From assembly GCA_030949405.1 (NCBI GenBank), contig JAUZSN010000002.1, forward strand, positions 682,001 to 746,000: a DNA stretch of 64,000 nt, given 5' to 3'. Each line of letters opens with the position of its first letter. Position 1 is the first letter of the stretch. The DNA comes from Methylococcales bacterium (GTDB lineage Bacteria > Pseudomonadota > Gammaproteobacteria > Methylococcales > Methylomonadaceae). Shown piece after piece: positions 36,884 through 47,132 of this stretch. The notes below the pieces were generated by a model that was not told the origin of the DNA, searched no databases, and worked only from the letters and a program-made list of their open reading frames with translations. The position numbers were made by a program, and so were the translations under genes.

Positions 36884-38464
36884 TTAGAGTTCGCGTGTTG
36901 CACTAAAGGTAATGTCAGGCCAACGTTCTTCGGTTAATTGTAAGTTGACTCGCGTACCTGCAAGATAAACTAAATAACCGCCGCCATCTTCGGCTAAATT
37001 GGCAAACGCTTTCCGTTTAAACTCCTCTAACATAACCGAATCAGACGCACTAACCCAGCGAACCGTCGCAACCGATACCGTATCATAAATACATTCAACA
37101 TTATATTCACTTTTAAGCCGTGACGCGGTGACATCAAACTGTAAAATCCCTACCGCGCCTAAAATGAGTTCATTATTTTTTAAGGGCCTGAAAAGCTGGG
37201 TTGCGCCTTCTTCCGTTAATTGAACCAAGCCTTTTTGAAGGGCTTTTGAACGTAACGGATCTTTTAAAATAACACGGCGGAATAATTCAGGGGCAAAATA
37301 AGGGATGCCGCCAAACTTAAGGGTTTCGCCTTGGGTAAAGGTATCGCCCACTTGAATGGTGCCGTGATTATGTAATCCAATAATATCCCCCGAAAAGGCT
37401 TCTTCTACATTTTTACGGCTATCGGCTTGAAAGGTGATCGCATTACCGACTTGAATATTTTTTCCTAAGCGAACATGATTTATTTTCATGCCTTTATCAA
37501 ATTTTCCTGAACAAACTCTCAAAAATGCGATGCGATCGCGATGAGCGGGGTTCATATTGGCCTGTATTTTAAAGACAAATCCTGAGAAATCCGCTTCTGT
37601 GGCTAAAACTTCACGTTGATCAGCCGCTCTTTTTAAAGGGGCGGGAGCATAATCGGCAATGGCATCTAATAATTCAGAAATACCAAAATTATTAATCGCC
37701 GAACCAAAAAAGACGGGGGTTAATTCACCTGTTAAATAAGCCTCTAAATCAAATTCATGACTCGCGCCTTGGACTAATTCAATATCATCGCGTAATTCAT
37801 CGGCTTGCAACCCCAGTAATGAATCTAATTGCGGATTATGCAATCCTTTAATTATTTGAGCTTCCGCAATTTTTCCCCCATGTTGCGCACTAAAGAGCTG
37901 AACTTCATCTTTATAGAGATGATAAACTCCTTTAAAACGCTTCCCCATTCCAATCGGCCACGTCATCGGAGCGCATTTAATGTTTAAAACACTTTCGACT
38001 TCATCCAGTAATTCAATCGGTTCACGCCCTTCGCGATCCATTTTATTAATAAAGGTAAGAATCGGCGTGGTTCTTAAGCGACACACTTCCATTAAACTAA
38101 TGGTTCGTTGTTCCACTCCTTTCGCAACATCAATCACCATCAATGCGGAATCCACGGCGGTTAACGTACGGTAGGTATCTTCTGAAAAGTCCGCATGACC
38201 TGGAGTATCTAATAAATTTAAAATGCACGATTTGTGTTCAAATTGCATCACCGAGGTGGTGACTGAAATTCCCCGTTCTTTTTCCATCGCCATCCAATCC
38301 GAGGTGGCATGACGGGCGGCCTTTCGTCCCTTAACTGAGCCTGCTAATTGAATAGCCCCCCCAAATAATAATAATTTTTCGGTGATGGTTGTTTTACCTG
38401 CATCTGGATGAGAGATAATCGCAAATGTTCTACGCCGCTGCATTTGGCTGAGTTGTTCTGACAT
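36884..38464 (-). CDS. prfC: Peptide chain release factor 3
   Basis: 526 residues. GTPase that recycles RF1/RF2 from the ribosome after termination. GTPase motifs: G1 [10 protein letters not shown]2 region [12 protein letters not shown]3 [17 protein letters not shown]4 NKMDREGRE. Length and order match RF3 rather than EF-G. It is the first gene of the prfC-ydbL-like-rlmD run. Confidence 0.97.
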   Translation of the reverse strand: MSEQLSQMQRRRTFAIISHPDAGKTTITEKLLLFGGAIQLAGSVKGRKAARHATSDWMAMEKERGISVTTSVMQFEHKSCILNLLDTPGHADFSEDTYRTLTAVDSALMVIDVAKGVEQRTISLMEVCRLRTTPILTFINKMDREGREPIELLDEVESVLNIKCAPMTWPIGMGKRFKGVYHLYKDEVQLFSAQHGGKIAEAQIIKGLHNPQLDSLLGLQADELRDDIELVQGASHEFDLEAYLTGELTPVFFGSAINNFGISELLDAIADYAPAPLKRAADQREVLATEADFSGFVFKIQANMNPAHRDRIAFLRVCSGKFDKGMKINHVRLGKNIQVGNAITFQADSRKNVEEAFSGDIIGLHNHGTIQVGDTFTQGETLKFGGIPYFAPELFRRVILKDPLRSKALQKGLVQLTEEGATQLFRPLKNNELILGAVGILQFDVTASRLKSEYNVECIYDTVSVATVRWVSASDSVMLEEFKRKAFANLAEDGGGYLVYLAGTRVNLQLTEERWPDITFSATREL

Positions 38465-38616
38465 GCTGAATGATTGACTGAGAGAGTGAAAGAAATACGT
38501 TATTATACCGTGGACAGATTAGGGAATGGGAAAGATAAAAAATATTTATCGCTGCTATTCTTAAAAAACACACCCATTATTATTCGTTTATTTAGCCTCT
38601 TATTGGATTAAAAGTT

Positions 38617-39348
38617 ATGTCACTTAAAAAGTTAGCTCTCTTTAGCAGTCTATTTGTTATTTTATTTTTTAGTATTCAAGCGTATACACAAACTAATAAT
38701 TTAAAGCCCAACGTTATTAATCGCGATTATAAGGAGATGAATAAAAAAGATAAGTGGGAAATTAATGTCGCTTATCCTGAAATTCAGTTCTCAAATAAAA
38801 AGGCCGCTCAGTCGTTTAACGCGCGGTCTAAAAAGGAGGTGATGGAATCGGTGGCGGATTTTAAAAAAATGTTTTTAAATGAAATCATCGAAAACTCAGC
38901 CCCTTATTATTTGACGATTAGTTATCAGGTTGAATTTATCAATCAGCACTTAATTAGTGTGTTATTTAATTATTCATCGTATACGGGCGGGGCACATGGA
39001 ATCTATTCAACCTATACGTTAAACTATGATTTGAAAAATAATAAAGTATTGGCGTTACCCGATTTATTCAAGAAGGGCGCGAATTTTTTACCGATTATTT
39101 CCAAACAAAGTATTGCTCAAATTTTAGCAAAACAGGGCGGTGCCTCATCAGAATGGGTTGAAGAAGGCGCGAGTGCTCATCTTCAAAACTTTACCCATTG
39201 GAATATAACCCCTAAAGGCTTACTGTTTAGCTTTGACCCTTATCAAGTCGCCTCTTATGCAGAGGGAAGTTTTACCACCGTGATTCCTTATAGCGTGTTT
39301 CCTGCTAAGATCAAACAACCTATTTTCTTAGCGATTCCAGCGCACTAA
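38617..39348 (+). CDS. Exported DUF4163/DUF3298 protein
   Basis: 243 residues with a signal peptide (LFSSLFVILFFSIQAYT). The mature part matches the DUF4163-DUF3298 pair found in PdaC and RsiV: IQFSNKKAAQSFNARSKKE, then SYQVEFINQHLISVLFNYSS, YTGGAHGIYSTYTLNYDL, and SFDPYQVASYAEGSFTTVIP. These domains often bind peptidoglycan or lysozyme; the role here is not known. It is monocistronic and ends at a hairpin. Confidence 0.88.
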   Translation: MSLKKLALFSSLFVILFFSIQAYTQTNNLKPNVINRDYKEMNKKDKWEINVAYPEIQFSNKKAAQSFNARSKKEVMESVADFKKMFLNEIIENSAPYYLTISYQVEFINQHLISVLFNYSSYTGGAHGIYSTYTLNYDLKNNKVLALPDLFKKGANFLPIISKQSIAQILAKQGGASSEWVEEGASAHLQNFTHWNITPKGLLFSFDPYQVASYAEGSFTTVIPYSVFPAKIKQPIFLAIPAH

Positions 39349-39367
39349 AACCAGCCTGATTAATCGT

Positions 39368-39398
39368 AGGGAGGGAGATGTTAATCGCCCTCCTACAA
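39368..39398. terminator. Bidirectional hairpin between convergent genes
   Basis: GTAGGGAGGG and CCCTCCTAC form a stem with one bulge around a loop of about 12 bases (AGATGTTAATCG), between the stops of the DUF3298 gene and the yehS-like gene. Confidence 0.65.
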
Positions 39399-39401
39399 AG
39401 T

Positions 39402-39893
39402 TTAATTCCAGCTAAAGTCCTCTTTAGCCGCTGATTCAGGGCGATGTTTTAGTTGCACCCCTTTCAGAAAGTTTCGTAAAATTTGGTCTTTACATTCACG
39501 ATAATGCTTATGTGTTTTCTTCCGAAAAAAAGCACTTAATTCAGGCTTACTGATTTTAAATTCCGCTAATAACAGGGTTGCGACTACATCATCGGCTTGT
39601 AAATTAAGCGCAATTTTAAGTTTCATGAAAATAATATTATTGGTTAATTTATCTTCTGCGGGCGCTTGTTTTCCTTCTCGTTTGCCCCGTTTATCATTAA
39701 TCAACCCATTTAAAAACGTGGCCAATTGAAAATCTTGGCAACTTTTATAATCAGGGTCATCATCCTTTTTCAACCAGTTAATAACTTGGGCGCGTGTCAC
39801 CGTATAATCGGCTAAGGCAAATAAGGCAATCATTTTGACATCATCAAAATCAAAGGTGTACCGCAGGCGGCGTAAAATATCATTATTGGTCAT
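39402..39893 (-). CDS. yehS: DUF1456 protein (YehS-like)
   Basis: 163 residues with two copies of the DUF1456 domain: NNDILRRLRYTFDFDDVKMI with DYTVTRAQVINWLKKDDDPD, and NNIIFMKLKIALNLQADDVV with EFKISKPELSAFFRKKTHKH. Function unknown in E. coli as well. It is downstream of nadE on the same strand with an 83-base gap. Confidence 0.92.
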   Translation of the reverse strand: MTNNDILRRLRYTFDFDDVKMIALFALADYTVTRAQVINWLKKDDDPDYKSCQDFQLATFLNGLINDKRGKREGKQAPAEDKLTNNIIFMKLKIALNLQADDVVATLLLAEFKISKPELSAFFRKKTHKHYRECKDQILRNFLKGVQLKHRPESAAKEDFSWN

Positions 39894-39976
39894 ATAAAAA
39901 AGTACTAATTTTTAAAAGGGAATATAAACTTTATTTTATAGGGTTGTTCAACGGCGTGTAAAATAATCGGTGGAAT

Positions 39977-41986
39977 TTAATCAAACTCTAACCATAAATC
40001 AACTTCAGCATCACTCGGCATTCGCCAATCCCCTCGCGGCGATAATGAAACTGAACCGACTTTAGGCCCATCAGGAACACACGAACGTTTATATTGTTGG
40101 GCGAAGAAGCGTCGATAAAATAACTTTAAGGCCTCTTTAATTTTTTTAGGGCTATGCAGTTCGTTAAACTCGGCTTGTACGGCTAAATATAAAATCTTTT
40201 CAGGCGAATGGCCCTTGCGAATCATCTGATATAAAAAGAAATCATGAAGCTCGTAAGCCCCGAGACTGTCTTCGGTAAATTGCGACATTTCACCCTGACT
40301 CGTCACGGGTAATAATTCGGGGGAAATCGGCGTGTTGGCAATGGACATTAAGACTTCACGTAAATGCCCCTGATAAACATGCTCTGCTACATGACGAACC
40401 AACCAAGACACCAAGGTTTTAGGAATACTGCAATTAACGTTATACATACTCATGTGATCGGCATTATAAGTACACCATCCCAAAGCCATTTCACTTAAAT
40501 CCCCCGTCCCTAAAACAAATCCATGCGACATTAACAAAAAGGTACGTAGCCGTGCCTGAACATTTTCAAAGACTAAATCGCCTTTCGCCAATTGTTCGGG
40601 GGTTAATGTTGTTAACGCCTGTTTAAATTCAGCTAAAGAACAATCGGGATCAATGAGTCCAAATGAACGATGATTTTGAGTTTTAAAGGTATCTAAGGCT
40701 AATTGACAAATATCTTCTTCATGAATAGAAAGGTAAGTGAGTCGCATAAACGCATCCGCATTATTTTTAGTTAATGTTGATGTTCCAAAGCCTGGCATGG
40801 TTAACCCATGAATATTTGACGGCGGCAAACCCAATGCTTTAAAGGTTTTTAAAGCCACTAAAGCGGCCAGTGTTGAATCCAGTCCCCCTGAAATACCTAT
40901 CCATATATGAGGGTCATCACCTAATTGTTGTAAGCGTTTTTTAAGTCCTGCGCATTGTATGCCAAAAATTTCAGCACAACGGGCCTCTAATTCGGTTTTA
41001 TTTTGAGGAACAAAAGGCGTTCCACTAATTTTATGAGCGAGTTTTTGTCCATTATTGTACTCAGATAACGAGAACGTTAAATAACGGCTTTCCTGTTGTG
41101 AGTAACGAGACGCGCAATCGGCATAGGTATTCATTCGTTGACGTTCAGTCATTAGACTTTTAACATCAATATCCGCCGTAATTGTATATCCCTTGGTTTC
41201 ATAGTCTAAACCATCACCGACTCGGCGTGAATTTTCAAGTAAAACCCCATTTTCAGCAATCGCTAATTGTCCCCCAAAAACTAAATCCGTTGTTGATTCA
41301 CTGGCCCCTGCACTCGCATAAGCACAGGCTGAAATATGCCGTCCAGATTGACCTATAATTAAGGTATTAAGACGATAATGATGTTTACCAATAGTTTCAT
41401 TGCTCGCCGATAAATTACATTGTATGGTTGCGCCTGCAAGGGCTTGAAATGAGGACGGGGTTACGGGCATCCAATCATCTTCACACAAACAACCACTGAC
41501 AATAACGGCTGATGAACCTTGATAACTAAACAATAAATCAATTCCAAATGGAATCGTTTGTTCCCCCAGCGTAATGGTTTTCGGCTCATTTCCATTAGCG
41601 GCTTTAAACCAACGCGCTTCATAAAATTCACCATAATTGGGTAAAAATTGTTTGGGAAAAATACCGATAACTTTACCCCGATTCAAAACCGCCCCACAAT
41701 TATAAAGAGCGTTATCGACCCTAAGGGGAAGCCCCACAAAGACCAATTGATCGCCAATATTTTCGGCAAGTTCAAGGAGTGATAATTCCGCCTCATCTAA
41801 TAAAACATCATGTTTAAATAAATCGGCACAACTGTAACCTGTTAACGATAACTCAGGAAAAAGGAGAATATCGCTATCATAATGCGCGGCCAACGCGTGT
41901 TGAATGACTTTTTTATTCGCTTTAGGATTGGCAATATGAACCTGTGGCGAGACGCAGGTTAACTTAATAAATCCGTATTTATTCAT
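39977..41986 (-). CDS. nadE: Glutamine-dependent NAD+ synthetase
   Basis: 669 residues. N-terminal nitrilase-type glutaminase (catalytic Glu in FPELSLTGYS, Cys in SGCLCEDDW) fused to a C-terminal NAD synthetase with the ATP loop GISGGLDSTLAAL. It makes NAD+ from deamido-NAD+, ATP and glutamine. The two-domain form matches the long NadE seen in many proteobacteria. It is divergent from guaB. Confidence 0.96.
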   Translation of the reverse strand: MNKYGFIKLTCVSPQVHIANPKANKKVIQHALAAHYDSDILLFPELSLTGYSCADLFKHDVLLDEAELSLLELAENIGDQLVFVGLPLRVDNALYNCGAVLNRGKVIGIFPKQFLPNYGEFYEARWFKAANGNEPKTITLGEQTIPFGIDLLFSYQGSSAVIVSGCLCEDDWMPVTPSSFQALAGATIQCNLSASNETIGKHHYRLNTLIIGQSGRHISACAYASAGASESTTDLVFGGQLAIAENGVLLENSRRVGDGLDYETKGYTITADIDVKSLMTERQRMNTYADCASRYSQQESRYLTFSLSEYNNGQKLAHKISGTPFVPQNKTELEARCAEIFGIQCAGLKKRLQQLGDDPHIWIGISGGLDSTLAALVALKTFKALGLPPSNIHGLTMPGFGTSTLTKNNADAFMRLTYLSIHEEDICQLALDTFKTQNHRSFGLIDPDCSLAEFKQALTTLTPEQLAKGDLVFENVQARLRTFLLMSHGFVLGTGDLSEMALGWCTYNADHMSMYNVNCSIPKTLVSWLVRHVAEHVYQGHLREVLMSIANTPISPELLPVTSQGEMSQFTEDSLGAYELHDFFLYQMIRKGHSPEKILYLAVQAEFNELHSPKKIKEALKLFYRRFFAQQYKRSCVPDGPKVGSVSLSPRGDWRMPSDAEVDLWLEFD

Positions 41987-41990
41987 CTGA

Positions 41991-43520
<1,530 letters not shown>

Positions 43521-43522
43521 CT

Positions 43523-44278
43523 ATGAAACAGCCCCTATTTTACGCCCTTGATTTTGACGGGGTTATTTGTGACAGTGCGGTCGAAACGGCGATTACAGGC
43601 TGGAAAGCGGCGTTAACGCTATGGAATGGCTTTAATACGCCGCTCCCTTCTGAAAATATCATCGAACAATTTCGTTGCATCCGTCCTCTCATGGAAACAG
43701 GTTATGAGGCGATATTAATTATTTATTTATTGCATCAAGGCAATGAAGTGGACTCACTGCTGCTGACTTATGATGAAAAAATACAACAGGCTCATCAGGC
43801 ATCAAATAAAAATATTGCCGCATTAAAACAGCTTTTTGGTGAAATACGGGATCAATGGATTCATCACGATGTTGATGATTGGGTGCAAATGAACCCTCTT
43901 TTTTCTAATGTTGCTAAAAAATTACACGCGCTTAATGAACAACAGATTCCGTGGGTTGTAGTGACGACGAAACAAGAACGGTTTGTTGCTCAAATATTAA
44001 AAGCTTCGGGTGTTGAGTTAGCGACTGATAAAATTTTTGGGTTAGATCGTAAGATGAGTAAGGAAGCGATTTTAACTGAATTACTGGCGAATTACCCACG
44101 GTATGAATTTCATTTTATCGAAGATCGTTTGCCTGCCTTAGTGAATGTTTTGGCGAATCCTCAGCTTAATGCGGTCACGTTATTATTTGCAACATGGGGC
44201 TATAACACCGCAGAGGATAAACAACAGGCGAGTCTGCAGTCGCGTATTAGGTTAATTGATCTTCCCGATTTTTTATAA
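43523..44278 (+). CDS. HAD-superfamily hydrolase
   Basis: 251 residues with HAD motif I YALDFDGVICDSAVETA (DxDG), motif II VVVTTKQERF and motif III/IV KIFGLDRKMSKEAILTELL with FIEDRLPALVNVL. It starts two bases after guaB, so it is in the same operon. It resembles phosphoglycolate-phosphatase-like or nucleotidase HADs; the substrate is not identifiable. Confidence 0.85.
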   Translation: MKQPLFYALDFDGVICDSAVETAITGWKAALTLWNGFNTPLPSENIIEQFRCIRPLMETGYEAILIIYLLHQGNEVDSLLLTYDEKIQQAHQASNKNIAALKQLFGEIRDQWIHHDVDDWVQMNPLFSNVAKKLHALNEQQIPWVVVTTKQERFVAQILKASGVELATDKIFGLDRKMSKEAILTELLANYPRYEFHFIEDRLPALVNVLANPQLNAVTLLFATWGYNTAEDKQQASLQSRIRLIDLPDFL

Positions 44279-44397
44279 ACCATTAATCATGAGGGAAGAA
44301 TCAAAAAAATAGCCGATAGGTTTGCTTGATTTTGTTATAAATATAGGCATTCATACCTCACTTCCATTAAATAGAGTCGTTACAAATAATATTTATG

Positions 44398-44796
44398 AAT
44401 AAAGAAAGATCAGGTATTCGGCTTAATTAATTAACGATTAAAAATTATAAAAAAATTGATTCATTAGCGATTGATTTTCAGCATCCTCTGATGAAAGGTG
44501 ATACTGATGTTTTAGTTTTTGGCAGTAAAAATGGAGGTGGGAAAACGTCTATTCTTGAGTGTTGTGCCTTATTAATATTAGCAGGTATTTTTGGACAAAA
44601 AAAATTTAGATATTTTTATGAATCCAGCGAATTACTTGATATTGCTCATTCATTAGTTAAAGCGGGTAAAAAGCGTTGTTTTGTTTCTTTGGCCATTCCT
44701 TTAAATGGCCCTATAGACATCAGTCGTAAAGATGATATTTCGATATTTGAAAATAAAAGTTTCTCTGGTGTGGCATTGGGACTTGGAGCCTGTTAA
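44398..44796 (+). pseudogene. AAA/ABC-type ATPase N-terminal remnant with in-frame stop
   Basis: From ATG 44398 the frame reads MNKERSGIRLN, stop (TAA), LTIKNYKKIDSLAIDF, then a Walker A GSKNGGGKTSILECCALL. Translation continues about 100 codons and ends ALGLGAC, without Walker B or signature motifs. This is the N-terminal P-loop half of an SMC/ABC-like ATPase of the type often found in defence or retron systems. Neither the stop nor the truncation is compatible with a functional enzyme. Confidence 0.7.
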
Positions 44797-44824
44797 AAAT
44801 TAACATTTGACCCCTCGTCATTTG

Positions 44825-45052
44825 TTATATATTTTTTCGAATTTTAAAAAATTCTAATCCACTTATAATGGCACTAAAAATAAGAGCTAAACCCAAATAA
44901 AGAGCATATTGATTAGCGATTCCCTCTTTCCACAACCATAACTTTAGAACCCCCATTACGGCGAAAATTATCACTCGCATCCCTCGCCGCTGATTTTCAG
45001 AAGAATCAACCTTATTATCTGTTCCGTAACGAGATGACATATTCTTAAACAT
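44825..45052 (-). CDS. Small membrane protein, hypothetical
   Basis: 75 residues: a charged N-terminus (SSRYGTDNKVDSSENQRRGM) and two hydrophobic helices (RVIIFAVMGVLKLWLWKEGI; YALYLGLALIFSAIISGLEFF). No family recognised. Its composition and helices make it more credible than other short frames nearby, but there is no supporting context. Confidence 0.45.
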   Translation of the reverse strand: MFKNMSSRYGTDNKVDSSENQRRGMRVIIFAVMGVLKLWLWKEGIANQYALYLGLALIFSAIISGLEFFKIRKNI

Positions 45053-45242
45053 TAGATTTTTTTAGCGCGTATAAACGATAGTGTTTTGATGGATGATACT
45101 ATCGCTTATCCGTGCTTGCTTGATTTTATTAGGTTTGGTTGCAAATAAATCTTGGCGTTCGTAACTCATTCCAATCTACAGTACTAATAGTGGTCAGACG
45201 ATTTTTTCTTATCGGGAAGAGTGTTTATTCGTTTAATAGCAA

Positions 45243-45276
45243 GTAGCCCCTATGTAGCTTACGGAATACGGGAAAC
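45243..45276 (+). repeat. REP-like palindrome, first of an inverted pair
   Basis: Begins GTAGCCCCTATGTAGCTTAC and ends GGAATACGGGAAAC. This is the pattern of REP elements widely found in gammaproteobacteria (GTAGCCCGGATG...GGAATCCGGG). The stem pairs CCC(C)TAT with ATACGGG around a short loop. Confidence 0.7.
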
Positions 45277-45321
45277 CTCACGTCAACGATAATATTTATG
45301 GGTATGATTGAACATCGTACC

Positions 45322-45357
45322 GAAACCCTATATTTCGCTTCAATCCATACAGGCTAC
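45322..45357 (-). repeat. REP-like palindrome, second of an inverted pair
   Basis: On the minus strand: GTAGCCTGTATGGATTGAAG then CGAAATATAGGGTTTC. With the copy at 45243 it makes an inverted pair (BIME-like) spaced by 45 bp. Confidence 0.7.
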
Positions 45358-45500
45358 TTTCTACTTTTGACCTTTATTTTTTGGCCTCCTAAAAACTCGT
45401 TAATAATCAAATGGTTAAAATCAGGTAAAAAAACATTGGTAAAAAGGCTAAAATTAGCTTAAACTATTATTCGAGTTACCTTTTTGAAGATAACTCTCTA

Positions 45501-45708
45501 GTTCACTGCCGCATAGGCAGCTTAGAAGAGTTTATCGGGCGATGGCGCAAGTTTAGTCGTGTTCACTGCCGCATAGGCAGCTTAGAAGAATGAACCCGTC
45601 AATGGGACTCCGGGAACTGTGTTCACTGCCGCATAGGCAGCTTAGAAGTGATCTCCTTTTTTACCTTGCCTACCTTCATAGTTCACTGCCGCATAGGCAG
45701 CTTAGAAG
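45501..45708 (+). CRISPR. Orphan type I-F CRISPR array, 4 repeats and 3 spacers
   Basis: Four identical 28-base repeats start at 45501, 45561, 45621 and 45681, each beginning GTTCACTGCCGCATAGGCAG and ending CTTAGAAG. Three spacers of exactly 32 bases lie between (45529-45560, 45589-45620, 45649-45680). Repeat sequence, length and the 32-base spacers match subtype I-F (consensus GTTCACTGCCG..AGGCAGCTTAGAAA). An AT-rich leader-like stretch precedes it (about 45400-45500). No cas1, cas3 or csy genes are in the window, so the array is stand-alone here. Confidence 0.96.
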
Positions 45709-45709
45709 A

Positions 45710-45745
45710 AGGGTAGGTAATTTCTACCCTATTTCTTTTTAAATA
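45710..45745 (+). terminator. Hairpin directly after the CRISPR array
   Basis: GGGTAG, loop GTAATTT, CTACCC followed by TATTTCTTTTT: a stem plus T-rich tail just after the last repeat, likely ending the pre-crRNA. Confidence 0.7.
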
Positions 45746-45811
45746 ACGGATGTTACGCAAAAAATTATAAATAGCTAAAGAATAGGCAATAAACATTTTT
45801 GTTGTTTAGAG

Positions 45812-45833
45812 TGAAAAAACAAGTTTTTTCACT
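45812..45833. repeat. Perfect short inverted repeat
   Basis: GTGAAAAAAC, loop AA, GTTTTTTCAC. A ten-base perfect stem in a non-coding region. Its role is unknown; it could be a terminator read either way. Confidence 0.55.
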
Positions 45834-46021
45834 GACCTTCAAAATCGAAGTATTGGACTCCGTCGTTATATGTAAACATGAAAAACTTGATTTTCACTCC
45901 TCTGCGTAACCTCAGTTAAATAAATTCCTCGTTAACAACTAAGAGCGCGCACAACCGTGCTTTATTAATACCCGCCTAAAAAATCCCCCATAATCTTATA
46001 AAATATGTTATGTTAAGGCAA

Positions 46022-46053
46022 AAAAAAGCCCCGTGTACAAAACGGAGCTTTTC
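46022..46053 (+). terminator. Hairpin terminator-like element
   Basis: AAAAGC-C-CCGT, loop GTACAAA, ACGG-A-GCTTTT with one mismatch, ending in TTTTCCC. Confidence 0.6.
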
Positions 46054-46079
46054 CCATTAACCAATGTTTAGTTAATGTT

Positions 46080-46136
46080 GTTGATTGTGTGTCGGTAAGA
46101 TTCTTTCGCAGGAGTTAGACGACAGGCACAATCAAC
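46080..46136. ncRNA. Candidate structured RNA, long stem-loop
   Basis: GTTGATTGTG at 46080-46089 pairs with CACAATCAAC at 46127-46136; the inner GTCG (46091-46094) pairs with CGAC (46120-46123), enclosing a 25-base loop. The 14-base stem with a 1x3 internal loop is more than is expected by chance in non-coding DNA. No family recognised. Confidence 0.4.
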
Positions 46137-46262
46137 ATAAGTAAAGTATAACTCGTTACTGTGGGATTTTGCAAAGCGAGACGCAATGAGTGGTTAATTT
46201 TTTAGGATAGCGTAAGTATTTTGGATGAAAAAATCCTAACTTGCAGCATCAAAATTTAGCGG

Positions 46263-46411
46263 GTATAGAGCGTGCAAAGCGGTGTTAATGATCGTAATCT
46301 ATACAGTGTAGGGGTATAACCCTGACTACACCCAAGCAATGATGGAACCTATACATAGACCCCTATTGTTTGGCTTACACTAAGTTGGATTTTTAATCCT
46401 CTTAGGGTGAG
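46263..46411 (+). ncRNA. Candidate structured RNA: four adjacent hairpins
   Basis: Four consecutive stems with at most one base between them. Stem 1: GTATAG 46263-46268 with CTATAC 46299-46304. Stem 2: GTGTAG-GGGT 46306-46315 with ACCC 46319-46322 and CTACAC 46326-46331. Stem 3: CCAAGCAAT 46332-46340 with ATTGTTTGG 46365-46373. Stem 4: CTTACACTAAG 46374-46384 with CTTAGGGTGAG 46401-46411, enclosing GGATT/AATCC. The chain lies 280 bases before queD. No known riboswitch or RNA gene was matched. Confidence 0.5.
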
Positions 46412-46540
46412 TTATGCCAACCTCTCCCTACCATTCCCCCCAATATAAAACACTCATAACACCCCCTCCTATTAAGCTACGACTCATACGGCAATAACAG
46501 CGACTACTTTATAAACTACCTAGTCCCATCAATTCAGCGA

Positions 46541-46570
46541 GTAGCCCGTATGTATTCTCGTTACGGCTAC
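46541..46570 (+). repeat. Third REP-like half element
   Basis: GTAGCCCGTATGTATTCTCG then TTACGGCTAC, sharing the GTAGCCCNTATGTA start of the REP at 45243. It runs into the isolated IS end at 46565. Confidence 0.5.
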
Positions 46571-46587
46571 CAATTTAAAACGGGACA
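46565..46587 (+). repeat. Isolated end of the DUF6399-transposase IS family
   Basis: GGCTACCAATTTAAAACGGG followed by ACA matches the left end of the element at 14548 with one difference. No partner end is found nearby, so this is a remnant of a deleted or rearranged copy. Confidence 0.65.
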
Positions 46588-46691
46588 CTTCAGAATGAAT
46601 GAGAATCCATTCTAATTAATAAAGCTTAACAGTTTTGTCAAAATTTATAACTTACTTGCCCCTATAATTTATTAACAGCCTGAAACTTATA

Positions 46692-47132
46692 ATGTATAAA
46701 CTCCTAGTTAAAATTAAATACGAATATGCGCATCGTTTATTGCACCACACTGGAAAGTGTCAACATGTACATGGGCATAGTGGGGAAGCTATTATTGAGT
46801 TAGCATCGAACTCACTTAATAGCAATTGTTTTGTAATGGATTTTGGCGATGTTAAAGCACCGATTAAGCAATGGATAGATGATTATTGGGATCATGCTTA
46901 TTTAGCCAATGAAAATGATGTTTTATTACCTGCACTTCGAGCAGAAGGCATGAGAGTTTATACTTTTCCACAAGAACCTACCGCCGAAATCATGGCAAAA
47001 ACACTGTTTGAACAAGCAGGTATTTTAGACCTTCCGCCAGAAGTTGTGTTGACCTGCGTTACGATTCAAGAAACCTGTACTGGGTTTGCCTCTTATCAGC
47101 CACAAAAGCTGGAAAAAGTTTATGAAATATAG
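46692..47132 (+). CDS. queD: 6-carboxy-5,6,7,8-tetrahydropterin synthase
   Basis: 146 residues of the PTPS/QueD fold, converting 7,8-dihydroneopterin triphosphate to 6-carboxytetrahydropterin, the second step to preQ0. Zinc ligands: H14 (YAHRLLH), H27 and H29 (CQHVHGHSGE); catalytic C23; DH in DYWDHAYL; Glu in TIQETCTG. It is the first gene of the que cluster; queE begins inside its last codons. Confidence 0.93.
   Translation: MYKLLVKIKYEYAHRLLHHTGKCQHVHGHSGEAIIELASNSLNSNCFVMDFGDVKAPIKQWIDDYWDHAYLANENDVLLPALRAEGMRVYTFPQEPTAEIMAKTLFEQAGILDLPPEVVLTCVTIQETCTGFASYQPQKLEKVYEI

Noticed and set aside
44398-46411. Retron (ATPase plus structured RNA)
   Set aside because: No reverse transcriptase frame is present and the ATPase remnant is truncated, so a retron cannot be supported.
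46412-46691. preQ1 riboswitch in front of queD
   Set aside because: No preQ1-I type stem with the A-rich tail, nor a type II or III pattern, could be seen, so it was not annotated.
45501-46691. cas genes next to the I-F array
   Set aside because: No frame resembling Cas1, Cas2-3 or Csy proteins lies on either side of the array within the window.
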